A DNA stretch of 14,530 nucleotides from Rhodospirillales bacterium (lineage in GTDB: Bacteria; Pseudomonadota; Alphaproteobacteria; MPNO01; UBA2964): contig PBWY01000024.1 in assembly GCA_002727395.1 (NCBI GenBank), positions 1-14,530 of the forward strand, written 5' to 3'. Below, piece after piece: positions 1-7,458 of the stretch (positions are counted from its first letter, which is position 1; every line of letters begins with the position of its first letter). Position numbers and translations under genes: made by a program. The notes below the pieces were generated by a model, which had not been told where the DNA came from, made no database searches, and saw nothing but the letters and a program-made list of their open reading frames with translations.

Positions 1-783
1 CCCCTTCATTGATACGTCATCTAGTAGGGGATTTGAAATGGCAGCTTCTGCAGCCAATCTAGCCCGTTCTTCACCATCTGCTTCACCAGTACCCATCATA
101 GCTTTACCCATTTCTGACATGACACTTCGGATATCCGCAAAGTCTAAATTTATTAGTCCGGGTACGACCATTAAGTCTGTTACGCCACGGACCCCTGAGT
201 GCAGTACATCATCGGCCATCGCAAAAGCGTCCGAAAATGTAGTTTTCTCATTGGCTATTCTAAAAAGATTTTGATTGGGAATAACAATAAGAGTATCTAC
301 GAATTGTTGCATTTCTTCTATACCGGCGTCTGCAATCCGCATTCTGTTCATGCCTTCAAACTGAAAAGGTTTGGTAACGACACCAACAGTTAACATTCCC
401 TGTTCTCTAGCCAAGCGGGCTATGACTGGTGCAGCACCGGTTCCTGTGCCTCCACCCATTCCAGCGGCTATAAAAACCATATGGGAGCCATTCAGGATTT
501 GCTCTATGTCTTCTAAAGCTTCTTCTGCGGCGGCACGTCCCATATCCGGGCGGGAACCAGCACCCAAACCGTGCGTTATAGCACGGCCCAGCTGTACGCG
601 ACGGTCTGCAAGAGAATGCGAGATAGCTTGAGCGTCGGTATTCGCAACGACGAACTCCACTCCTTCAAGTTGTTTGCTGATCATATTATTCACAGCATTT
701 CCTCCTGCACCGCCACAACCAACGACGGTAATACGAGGTTTCAGATGGTCATCATTTTCGGGAGTAGTAAAGTTTATAGTCAT
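1..783 (-). CDS. ftsZ: Cell division protein FtsZ, N-terminal 261 residues (runs off the window)
   Basis: FtsZ is the tubulin-like GTPase that polymerises into the cytoplasmic Z-ring and recruits the divisome. The frame opens at an ATG at 783-781, 5 nt after a GGAGG, and stays open to base 1, so the 3' end is missing. Visible motifs are VVGCGGAGGNAVNNM (residues 20-34, nucleotide binding), NTDAQ (48-52), the tubulin signature GGGTGTGAAP (110-119), KPFQFEG (138-144) and the T7 synergy loop NLDFADIR (212-219) carrying the catalytic Asp. The GTPase domain is therefore nearly complete. The C-terminal linker and the conserved tail peptide that binds FtsA lie outside. It is the last gene seen in the cluster and is separated from ftsA by 99 nt, the largest gap in the window. 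Identification is certain. Confidence 0.98.
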   Translation of the reverse strand, partial: MTINFTTPENDDHLKPRITVVGCGGAGGNAVNNMISKQLEGVEFVVANTDAQAISHSLADRRVQLGRAITHGLGAGSRPDMGRAAAEEALEDIEQILNGSHMVFIAAGMGGGTGTGAAPVIARLAREQGMLTVGVVTKPFQFEGMNRMRIADAGIEEMQQFVDTLIVIPNQNLFRIANEKTTFSDAFAMADDVLHSGVRGVTDLMVVPGLINLDFADIRSVMSEMGKAMMGTGEADGEERARLAAEAAISNPLLDDVSMKG

Positions 784-884
784 ATGAGCCTCCATAAATA
801 CTCAGGGCTATTACAATGAAATACTGCGAATTTGCAGCGGCTAAGGTTGGTAGGTAATAAAATTCTTGGGAGAGTCTTCATCAT
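780..884 (-). CDS. Possible 34-residue ORF filling the ftsA-ftsZ gap
   Basis: An open frame of 34 codons plus TGA fills the gap between ftsA and ftsZ. Its ATG (884-882) shares one base with the ftsA TAA, and a second ATG follows directly. An AGGA (896-893) lies 8 nt upstream. Its TGA (782-780) overlaps the ftsZ ATG as ATGA. The peptide begins MMKTLPRILLPTNL and has two Cys; I see no signal peptide, clear membrane segment or family motif. It could be a translated coupling peptide or a chance frame, since an opening of this size in a 99-nt gap is not rare. No function is proposed. Confidence 0.25.
   Translation of the reverse strand: MMKTLPRILLPTNLSRCKFAVFHCNSPEYLWRLI
781..793 (-). promoter_or_regulatory. 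ftsZ ribosome binding site and ATG start
   Basis: GGAGG (793-789) sits 5 nt before the ATG at 783-781. It is a strong Shine-Dalgarno match and fixes the ftsZ start; the encoded N-terminus fits the family. The site lies inside the last codons of a short frame that spans the ftsA-ftsZ gap, so ribosomes leaving that frame would stop on top of this start. Confidence 0.8.
824..837. repeat. Near-perfect inverted repeat in the ftsA-ftsZ gap
   Basis: CTGCGAATTTGCAG is an almost perfect palindrome: all pairs match except one symmetric mismatch, with CTGC and GCAG as outer arms. It lies about 40 nt upstream of the ftsZ ATG in the only sizeable spacer of the window. No T-run follows it on either strand, so it does not look like an intrinsic terminator. 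It could be a weak operator or RNA hairpin, or chance. I see no convincing -35/-10 promoter pair around it. Confidence 0.3.
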
Positions 885-2128
885 TAAAAATTTCCTTTTA
901 ACCAGTTACCAAAACGGGAAATACGTCCACTAACGCCGGTTGGGATGGCATCAAGCTGATCTCTTACGTCACTGTGCTTCTCTGTTGCAAAGCGTACCAA
1001 GCCAGCACATGTAGAAAATGCCGGCCCGCTAGTTGCTTCTGCTAAACCGCTAATTCGCATTGGTCGGCCCATACGTACTTGTTTTTCTAAAACAAGTGCT
1101 GCTAGTTCACGAACTCCTTGCAGTTGGCTAGCACCTCCGGTTAGTACTAAACGTCGCCCGGCAATACGATCTAAACCGGCACTTTCAAGTTTATTTCGCA
1201 CTAATTCGAATGTTTCCTCTATCCGTGGTCGAATAATGCCATTTAAAAGTGATCTAGGAACATGATTAGGTTGATTGTTGATTTCTTCACCTATTAAGGG
1301 GACGTCTATAAGTTCGCGCTCATCAGCAGGGGAAGAAATTGCGCTTCCATAGAGAGTCTTCATCCTCTCGGCGTGGGCGACAGAGGTAGATAGACCTCGG
1401 GCAATATCGCTAGTTACAAAATGTCCGCCAACTGGAATGGAATCGGCATGCACTACCTCACCATCATAAAAAACAGCAATCGTGGTTGTTCCGCCACCCA
1501 TATCAATAATTGTAACCCCTAGATCAACTTCATCTTCAACCAAACAGGCAAGACCAGATGCGTAAGGGGCAGCAACTGCAACTTCAATGTCCAAGTGGCA
1601 CCTACCTAGGCATGCAGCTAGATTACGCATGTTGGCGGCCCTTGTTGAAATTACATTAATTTCAACTCCGAGTGTTTCAGCGAACATTCCTCTCGGGTCA
1701 CGTATACCTTTTGTGGCATCAAGAGAGTAGGCCATAGGTAGTGAATGTAAAACTTCATAATCAGTGTCGCGCTGACAAATATTCCCCTGTGCCAATGCAC
1801 GTCGTATATCGGCTTGATTAACCTCACGTCCTGAAATAGGCAGTTGAAACTTAAATTTTTCTGAAGATAGGTAGCCTCCGGAAACGTTAACAATAACCTC
1901 TCTGATTGTTTCATTCGCAAGTTCTTCTGCAGAGCTTATTGCGGTGAGGGTGGCGTGTTGTGCAGCATCCATATCAATGACGGTACCGCTACGAATCCCC
2001 TTTGAGGCGTGGTGTCCGACTCCTAAAACTCTTAAACCACCATCATTTGAAGAGTGGGCTAACAAACAGCATATTTTTGAACTTCCCATGTCAAGGGCAG
2101 CAATTAAACCGGTTCTTTTTTTATTCAA
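884..2128 (-). CDS. ftsA: Cell division protein FtsA
   Basis: FtsA is the actin-like ATPase that tethers FtsZ to the cytoplasmic membrane and signals to the later divisome. The protein is 414 residues, normal for the family. Visible are the phosphate-1 motif ALDMGSSKICCL (11-22), the FtsA-specific 1C region (about 85-165), the phosphate-2 motif IIDMGGGTTTIAVF (207-220), the adenosine motif VLTGGASQLQGV (328-339) and a C-terminal amphipathic helix RISRFGNWLKGNF (402-414), the membrane-targeting sequence. The start is TTG (2128-2126), chosen because a near-ideal AAGGAGG lies 9 nt upstream and because the next in-frame ATG (codon 14) falls inside the phosphate-1 motif. It follows ftsQ by 42 nt and precedes ftsZ by 99 nt, the standard ftsQ-ftsA-ftsZ order. 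Confidence 0.97.
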   Translation of the reverse strand: MNKKRTGLIAALDMGSSKICCLLAHSSNDGGLRVLGVGHHASKGIRSGTVIDMDAAQHATLTAISSAEELANETIREVIVNVSGGYLSSEKFKFQLPISGREVNQADIRRALAQGNICQRDTDYEVLHSLPMAYSLDATKGIRDPRGMFAETLGVEINVISTRAANMRNLAACLGRCHLDIEVAVAAPYASGLACLVEDEVDLGVTIIDMGGGTTTIAVFYDGEVVHADSIPVGGHFVTSDIARGLSTSVAHAERMKTLYGSAISSPADERELIDVPLIGEEINNQPNHVPRSLLNGIIRPRIEETFELVRNKLESAGLDRIAGRRLVLTGGASQLQGVRELAALVLEKQVRMGRPMRISGLAEATSGPAFSTCAGLVRFATEKHSDVRDQLDAIPTGVSGRISRFGNWLKGNF

Positions 2129-2174
2129 TAGTCAACCCCTCCTTACGGACTCTTGATTCTAAAAACATGGTCAT
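2121..2174 (-). CDS. Possible 17-residue ORF bridging ftsQ and ftsA
   Basis: The ftsQ stop is part of an ATGA whose ATG (2174-2172) opens a 17-codon frame, MTMFLESRVRKEGLTIE. It ends at TAA (2123-2121), five bases past the first base of the ftsA TTG codon. An AGG lies about 9 nt upstream of its ATG. It covers the whole 42-nt gap and reads through the ftsA ribosome binding site. At this length it may be chance. If translated, its likely role would be to pass ribosomes from ftsQ to ftsA rather than to make a working peptide. No homology is recognised. Confidence 0.15.
   Translation of the reverse strand: MTMFLESRVRKEGLTIE
2126..2144 (-). promoter_or_regulatory. ftsA Shine-Dalgarno with a TTG start codon
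   Basis: AAGGAGGGG (2144-2136) precedes the TTG at 2128-2126; counting from AAGGAGG the spacer is 9 nt. This is the best Shine-Dalgarno match in the window, paired with a weak initiator codon. A second TTG lies inside the spacer in another frame and meets a stop after three further codons, so it is not the start. Confidence 0.75.
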
Positions 2175-3055
2175 GTTTTTTGGCCTTTGGTGTGTATTAT
2201 TTGTCTTCCTATAACACCCGGTTTAACGATAATGCTTTTAGGTAAGCGCATATCGATCAGTCGAACATCACGAGCTAGAATTCTTTGTTTTGAGTTGAGT
2301 TCGATCAGGCGTTTCCATGCCTTATGTGGGTTTTTTTCGGGAAGCTTTATTTTTATTCCCGATTTTAATTTTAAATCCCATCGTCTTTTGCCGATAAGTG
2401 TTGCGCGTGCAATTTTTGCGGCCAATGACGGATTTGTTCCAATAATATTAAGAAGTTTTAAAGCCGAACTAGGTGCTCCATGCCCCGCAACGACCAGAAG
2501 GGAACGAAACCTTCCAACACGCTCTGATATAAATGTCTTTCCTTGAGAATCAACTAAGTATTTTTGTCTTTTTGACTCCCAAAGAGCTATTGGTTTGCGT
2601 TCGTTTATCCGAATATCAATAGTGCTAGGCCAATTTCTCAGGACTGTTGCATTTTGGATCCACGGGATTTTTACCAGATTTCTATGAATAACTTCCAGTT
2701 TAACACCCAAAATTGGATCACCCTTTTTTAATCCAATTGCGTCAATGACTTTGTACCTAGGAGTTTTATCCCGTCCTCTAAGGATAATTTTATTAACCCT
2801 AAGTCCTAAAGATGCGGTTTGCTGTATCAATTCATTTTCTAGGGTATCAATACCTTCAGATAAGGCTCCGTTTTTCCATGCCCATAAAGGGCCGCAAATA
2901 AGTAGCAGAATACTTACTAAAATTATTGCAGAATTAGTTGCTGGTCGTGCCCACTTTGGCGCGGGTTTTTTTCGGAAAGAAACCGACGAAATGCTTTTCT
3001 TTGCTTTAGCTCTTCGATTAAAAGTTTTTAATACTAAAGATATTAGTTTCCGCAT
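2171..3055 (-). CDS. ftsQ: Cell division protein FtsQ
   Basis: FtsQ is a bitopic inner-membrane divisome protein that, with FtsB and FtsL, links early cytoplasmic to late periplasmic division proteins. The 294-residue protein has a basic cytoplasmic N-terminus (1-40), one membrane segment (about 42-60, NSAIILVSILLLICGPLWAW), a POTRA domain (about 86-155, opening LRVNKIILRGRDKTPRYKV and containing the WPSTIDIRINERKPIA stretch) and a C-terminal beta domain. The ATG at 3055-3053 has GGAG 8 nt upstream and overlaps the end of ddl by 13 nt, which implies coupled translation. The sequence is divergent, as is normal for FtsQ; the assignment rests on topology, the POTRA pattern and the position between ddl and ftsA. 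Confidence 0.93.
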   Translation of the reverse strand: MRKLISLVLKTFNRRAKAKKSISSVSFRKKPAPKWARPATNSAIILVSILLLICGPLWAWKNGALSEGIDTLENELIQQTASLGLRVNKIILRGRDKTPRYKVIDAIGLKKGDPILGVKLEVIHRNLVKIPWIQNATVLRNWPSTIDIRINERKPIALWESKRQKYLVDSQGKTFISERVGRFRSLLVVAGHGAPSSALKLLNIIGTNPSLAAKIARATLIGKRRWDLKLKSGIKIKLPEKNPHKAWKRLIELNSKQRILARDVRLIDMRLPKSIIVKPGVIGRQIIHTKGQKT

Positions 3056-3963
3056 TGGGCATTCTCCACTATCCAGGAAACTAATTCTTCAAAATCTATA
3101 CCGGCATAGGCAGCCTGCTCTGGGACAAGAGATAATGGAGTCATTCCCGGCTGGGTATTGACCTCAAGCATTACTAGGTGACCCGGGTCCGCTTTTGTAT
3201 CGTCGTACCTTAAATCTGCCCTAGTCACCCCTTGGCAACCTAAAACATCATGAGCCTTAAGAGCATAGCTCATAGCATTTTTATAGATTATATTTGGGAG
3301 CGCGGCCGGTATGTGATGAGTGGTTTTACCTTTAGTGTATTTTGCGCCGTAATCGTAAAAACCGTTATCTGTTTTCAACTCGGTAACTCCAAGAGCTCGA
3401 TCACCCATAACGGCAACCGTTAATTCCCGTCCAGGTATATATTCTTCGATCATCACCTGATCTCCTGGCATTCCAATATCTTTCAGGGGCATTGGAACAT
3501 CTCCACTCTTCTGTACAATTTGGACACCAAGACTAGACCCCTCATTCAGTGGCTTAATGACAAAAGGTTGGTCCATTAACTTTTTATTTTTTATGTCATG
3601 ACGATTAACCAAGCGGTGTTTGGCACATGGTATTCCAGCATTCCGAAAAAGTTTTTTTGCCATGGGTTTATCCATTGCAAGCGCCGAGGCGAGCACATTT
3701 GAATGGGTATAAGGAATGGAGAGCCATTCGAGTAAACCTTGAATACATCCATCTTCGCCGTAGCGGCCATGCAGAGCGTTGAATACTGCATCGGGAACGA
3801 ATTTGAGTGCGTCCATAACTTCTCTTAAGTTTTGTCGTACATCAATTGGTGTTGTTTCATAACCTTTACGTTCTAGGGCTTTAACAACTGATTTCCCAGA
3901 AACTAAAGAAACTTCGCGCTCGGAAGAAATGCCACCCATCAACACTGCTACTCGTTTTTTCAT
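3043..3963 (-). CDS. ddl: D-alanine--D-alanine ligase
   Basis: This ATP-grasp ligase joins two D-alanines in the cytoplasm to make the dipeptide that MurF adds. It has 306 residues, close to E. coli DdlB. Motifs are VLMGGISSEREVSL (7-20, first D-Ala site), NALHGRYGEDG (62-72), MDKP (97-100), VIKPLNEGSSLGV (135-147, ATP-grasp), the omega-loop YDYGAKY (203-209) and LEVNTQPGMTPLSLVPEQA (266-284, metal and second-substrate region). The Tyr of the omega-loop fits D-Ala-D-Ala rather than D-Ala-D-Lac specificity; that is an inference from family knowledge. Its ATG overlaps the murB stop as ATGA, with GGAG 8 nt upstream, and its 3' end overlaps ftsQ by 13 nt. Confidence 0.97.
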   Translation of the reverse strand: MKKRVAVLMGGISSEREVSLVSGKSVVKALERKGYETTPIDVRQNLREVMDALKFVPDAVFNALHGRYGEDGCIQGLLEWLSIPYTHSNVLASALAMDKPMAKKLFRNAGIPCAKHRLVNRHDIKNKKLMDQPFVIKPLNEGSSLGVQIVQKSGDVPMPLKDIGMPGDQVMIEEYIPGRELTVAVMGDRALGVTELKTDNGFYDYGAKYTKGKTTHHIPAALPNIIYKNAMSYALKAHDVLGCQGVTRADLRYDDTKADPGHLVMLEVNTQPGMTPLSLVPEQAAYAGIDFEELVSWIVENAQCGN

Positions 3964-4895
3964 AGTGTAGTCTCCGGAATTTCTGCGACACCAACACGTT
4001 TAATCTCCCATTCTAATAGGATCCCTAGAGTATCTCTAACACGGCGACGGACCTCACAGCCGAGGCCCTCGATATCAGCAGCGGTCGCCGTTCCTGTATT
4101 GATAAGAAAATTACAATGTTTGGAGGAAACCTGGGCTCCGCCTCTTCTAAGACTACGGCAGCCTGCCGATTCAATCAGTTTCCAAGCTTTTAATCCTTTA
4201 GGATTTTTAAAGGTACTGCCCCCAGTGCGTTCTTTAGTTGGTTGTGCTTCAGCTCGATTATTTTCTATTTCGGCCATTCGAGCCGAAATAATAGATGGTT
4301 TCTGGAACCTGCCTTTTAATTTGGTGGATAAAAAAATCCAATCATTGGGCACTTTACAGCTACGATAGGTAAATTCGAGGTCCTCTGATGTTAATCTATG
4401 AAGATTCCCTTGTCGGTCGAGTGCTGTAGCTTCCAATAAGATATCTTTTATTTGGTGGTTGTAAGCACCGGCGTTCATACGAATAGCACCGCCAATTGAA
4501 CCGGGGATTCCACTGAGAAATTCTAGTCCTCCAATACCATTATCACGTGCTCTCCGGGCTACTGTTACGTCCATCGCACCCCCGTACGCATTAATTACAG
4601 AGTTGTTGAAAGTAATATTAGAAAATGCCCGCCCAAGTCGGAGGGTGACTCCAGAAATTCCACCATCTCTTACAATCATGTTAGAGCCACTTCCGATTAC
4701 CGTTAAGTTTAATTCATTTGGAGAATTTTTGAGAAAACTCTGTAAATCCTCTGTATCTGCTGGTTCAAATAAAACCTCAGCCTTACCGCCCACTCGAAAC
4801 CAAGTTAATTGAGATATTGGTGCCCAAGGTATTAATTTACCTCTCACTTCTGGCAAATCATAAATAATATGGTTTGATTCAAGGCCCATTTTCAT
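3960..4895 (-). CDS. murB: UDP-N-acetylmuramate dehydrogenase (UDP-N-acetylenolpyruvoylglucosamine reductase)
   Basis: MurB is the FAD flavoprotein that reduces UDP-GlcNAc-enolpyruvate with NADPH to UDP-MurNAc. In its 311 residues I see WFRVGGKAEVLFEP (32-45) and VIGSGSNMIVRDGGI (66-80) for FAD binding, GLEFLSGIPGSIGGAIRMNA (123-142), YRSC (177-180), TGGSTFKNP (224-232) with Ser227 as the expected proton donor, the substrate loop around GGAQVSSKHCNFLINTGTAT (252-271) and LEWEIKR near the end supplying the late acidic residue. The length fits the shorter (type II) MurB form. The ATG (4895-4893) makes an ATGA overlap with murC, with AAGG 9 nt upstream. Its place between murC and ddl is an alphaproteobacterial arrangement. 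Confidence 0.97.
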   Translation of the reverse strand: MKMGLESNHIIYDLPEVRGKLIPWAPISQLTWFRVGGKAEVLFEPADTEDLQSFLKNSPNELNLTVIGSGSNMIVRDGGISGVTLRLGRAFSNITFNNSVINAYGGAMDVTVARRARDNGIGGLEFLSGIPGSIGGAIRMNAGAYNHQIKDILLEATALDRQGNLHRLTSEDLEFTYRSCKVPNDWIFLSTKLKGRFQKPSIISARMAEIENNRAEAQPTKERTGGSTFKNPKGLKAWKLIESAGCRSLRRGGAQVSSKHCNFLINTGTATAADIEGLGCEVRRRVRDTLGILLEWEIKRVGVAEIPETTL

Positions 4896-6331
4896 AAAAC
4901 CGCGCCTTCATGAAAATCTGATTGGGAAGAGAGTGTTGTAAGTGATTCTGGCAGATCGTTAGCCCATTTTGTAACGTCACCTGCTCCAAGAAAGATTACT
5001 ATGTCACCGACTCTGGATATTTTATTTATTAATTGAGGAAGTTGTTCAGGGTTTTCCAGCGCTATAACGTTTTGGTGACCGTATGATTTTACCCCTCTTA
5101 TAAATTTTTCCTGATTTATTCCCTCTATAGGCCGTTCACCTGCGGGATAGATGTCTGCAATGATTACGATATCTGCATCATTGAAGCAGGTGCAGAAATC
5201 TTTAAATAACAATTTTAGCCTAGAGAAACGGTGAGGTTGTACTACTGCAATAACTCGGGATTTAGCGCTGATTCGAGCAGCTGCAAGTGCAGAGGCAATC
5301 TCGACTGGGTGATGGCCATAATCATCTACGATTGTTACACCCTCCACTTCACCTGTTATTGTAAAGCGTCGCTTAACACCTGAAAATGAAGATAGACCTT
5401 TTCTAATTACACTTGTTGGTATTTTCATTTCTTGTGCAACGGCTGTTGCAGCAAGTGAATTTTGGACATTATGTTGCCCTACCATCGGTAAGCTCACATT
5501 TTTTAATGTTTTTCCCGCCAAAGAGGAACGACCTGAGAAAACAATATCAAATTTCGAATTACCACCTTTGGTAGTAAAATTGACAGCCCTGATATCTGCT
5601 CGAGAATCAAACCCAAAGGTCACAATCCTACGATCAAAGATTTGTGGTATTAATGCTTGCACCTCCGGGTGGTCGACACACAAAACGGCGAGACCATAAA
5701 ATGGTATATTTGAGACGAAAGTTTTGAAGGCCTCCTTAACCTCTTCGAAGGTTCCGTAGAAATCCATATGTTCAGGGTCAATATTATTTACCACGGCAAT
5801 AGTTGCTGGTAATTTTATGAATGTGCCATCTGACTCATCTGCCTCCACTACAATCCAATCCCCTTTGCCCAACCTGGCATTGGTACCATACGCATTTATA
5901 ATGCCGCCATTGATTACGGTGGGATCAGCCTTGGCTGTATCTAGGATGGCTGCAATTAGTGAAGTTGTAGTCGTTTTTCCGTGTGTCCCACCGACTGCCA
6001 CGGACCATTTAAGGCGCATTAGTTCGGCTAACATTTCTGCACGGCGAACTATGGGGATTTTTTTTTGCCGAGCGGCAAGCAATTCTGAATTATTTGGCTC
6101 TATTGCAGACGATATTACTACTACCGTGGCTGCCCCGAGATTATCACCGTTTTGTCCGATTGTTATAGGAATGCCAATAGTTTTTAGGCGCGTTACAATA
6201 TTATTTTCTTTGATATCACTTCCTTGCACGGAATAGCCTAAATTATGTAAAATTTCGGCAATACCACTCATGCCTATGCCGCCAATTCCGCAAAAATGAA
6301 TTCGGCCTATGGATGTCGGTAAGGTTTTCAT
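4892..6331 (-). CDS. murC: UDP-N-acetylmuramate--L-alanine ligase
   Basis: MurC is the first Mur ligase: it couples L-alanine to UDP-MurNAc using ATP in the cytoplasm. It has 479 residues and the full three-domain layout. The N-terminal UDP-binding fold opens with IHFCGIGGIGMSGIAEIL (11-28). The ATPase domain has the P-loop VGGTHGKTTTTSLIA (113-127), EADESDGTF (163-171) and NNIDPEHMDFYGTFE (182-196). The C-terminal domain has GVKRRF (318-323), VDDYGHHPVEIASAL (335-349) and VVQPHRFSRL (363-372). The ATG (6331-6329) overlaps the murG stop as ATGA, with GGAG 7 nt upstream. It differs from the other ligases here by the HGKTTTT P-loop and the DDYGHHPxEI signature, both diagnostic of MurC. Confidence 0.98.
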   Translation of the reverse strand: MKTLPTSIGRIHFCGIGGIGMSGIAEILHNLGYSVQGSDIKENNIVTRLKTIGIPITIGQNGDNLGAATVVVISSAIEPNNSELLAARQKKIPIVRRAEMLAELMRLKWSVAVGGTHGKTTTTSLIAAILDTAKADPTVINGGIINAYGTNARLGKGDWIVVEADESDGTFIKLPATIAVVNNIDPEHMDFYGTFEEVKEAFKTFVSNIPFYGLAVLCVDHPEVQALIPQIFDRRIVTFGFDSRADIRAVNFTTKGGNSKFDIVFSGRSSLAGKTLKNVSLPMVGQHNVQNSLAATAVAQEMKIPTSVIRKGLSSFSGVKRRFTITGEVEGVTIVDDYGHHPVEIASALAAARISAKSRVIAVVQPHRFSRLKLLFKDFCTCFNDADIVIIADIYPAGERPIEGINQEKFIRGVKSYGHQNVIALENPEQLPQLINKISRVGDIVIFLGAGDVTKWANDLPESLTTLSSQSDFHEGAVL

Positions 6332-7458
6332 GTTACCGCTCCACCATTAGTCTGCTGGTGAATGGTATTTTCTAAAATGTCAGCAAGGGTTTCGGCGGCG
6401 TTAAATTTGTATAAATCTTGTATATTGTCTGCTGCGTCATTTAAAAGAGATGGATTTTCTATTAATTGTTGAATTTTTAATTTTACTCTTTCAATAGTGA
6501 ATTTATCTTCTGACATACACCAACCAGCGCTTGAAGAGGTAATCGCAACTGCATTTGCAGTTTGATGATCATCGGTGGCGTGCGGGTAGGGTACGAGGAT
6601 TGCCGGCCTTTTAGCTGCTATCAGTTCTGAAATCGTTGAAGCGCCAGCCCTAGAAATTACGAGGCTCGCGGCCGATAGTCTATCAGGTATATCATTAAAA
6701 TATGGTCGCAAGTCACTTTGAATGTTGGCTGTTTTATATATGGATTTTACAACATTTATATCACCCGGGTTGCATTGTTGTGTGACAATCACGCGGGATC
6801 TTTTATTTTTGGGGAGGGCCGCGATGGCTGAAGGCACAATTTTAGTAAGAATCTGAGCGCCCTGACTGCCTCCAAATACTAGGACGTTTAACTTACCTTT
6901 GGAGTCCAAAGCGGTATATACTTTATCTCTTATCTCAGAAATTTCTTCCCTAACCGGGTTGCCAGTTTGAATAACTTTAGAAATTGCCTTTGGACTTATG
7001 CCCTTAACTTGATCATATGAAACAGCAATTTTTTTCACGGTGGGCGCAAGAAAACGATTTGCTCGTCCCATTATAGCGTTTTGCTCATGGATAATCGTTG
7101 GCAATCCAATTTGTGCTGCTGCACACATTGTGGGTACGGATGGGTAGCCACCAAACCCTATTACAGCGCCAGCTTGTATTTCTTTTAGGATTGACCGGGC
7201 CTGAAAAAAACCTGCTCCCAAAAGCCCAAGTCCAATCAATTTTCGTAATAAACCCCCGCTAGGGCTTGAGGCCTTTATATAGTGTATATCAGTGTTTAAA
7301 TCGTATTGACTAAATAAATCGCCTCGATCGTCAGTAATTATCGCTATGTTCTTCGTTCTTTTGATAAGCGCTCTTGCTAAAGATATGGCAGGATATATAT
7401 GACCACCTGTACCACCAGCGGCAAGAATGATAGGTCGGCTTTCTTCGAGAAAACTCAT
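6328..7458 (-). CDS. murG: UDP-N-acetylglucosamine--MurNAc-(pentapeptide) pyrophosphoryl-undecaprenol transferase
   Basis: MurG is the GT-B glycosyltransferase on the inner face of the membrane that adds GlcNAc to lipid I, giving lipid II. Motifs are ILAAGGTGGHIYPAISLARA (11-30), GFGGYPSVP, the HEQNAIMGRANRFL acceptor-side motif, VFGGSQGAQ, and the UDP-GlcNAc site SRAGASTISEL followed by PYPHATDDHQTANA. The frame opens further upstream, but I chose the ATG at 7458-7456: it gives the normal N-terminus MSFLEESRPIILAAGG, has GAGG 7 nt upstream, and makes the same ATGA overlap with ftsW seen at its neighbours. This gives 376 residues. A longer product would overlap ftsW by about 60 nt without support. 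Confidence 0.97.
   Translation of the reverse strand: MSFLEESRPIILAAGGTGGHIYPAISLARALIKRTKNIAIITDDRGDLFSQYDLNTDIHYIKASSPSGGLLRKLIGLGLLGAGFFQARSILKEIQAGAVIGFGGYPSVPTMCAAAQIGLPTIIHEQNAIMGRANRFLAPTVKKIAVSYDQVKGISPKAISKVIQTGNPVREEISEIRDKVYTALDSKGKLNVLVFGGSQGAQILTKIVPSAIAALPKNKRSRVIVTQQCNPGDINVVKSIYKTANIQSDLRPYFNDIPDRLSAASLVISRAGASTISELIAAKRPAILVPYPHATDDHQTANAVAITSSSAGWCMSEDKFTIERVKLKIQQLIENPSLLNDAADNIQDLYKFNAAETLADILENTIHQQTNGGAVT

Noticed and set aside
5817..6236. A 139-codon plus-strand open frame antisense to murC
   Set aside because: It is the antisense shadow of conserved MurC sequence, including the P-loop and EADESDGTF regions, with no protein-like features of its own. The same holds for the other plus-strand frames in the window.
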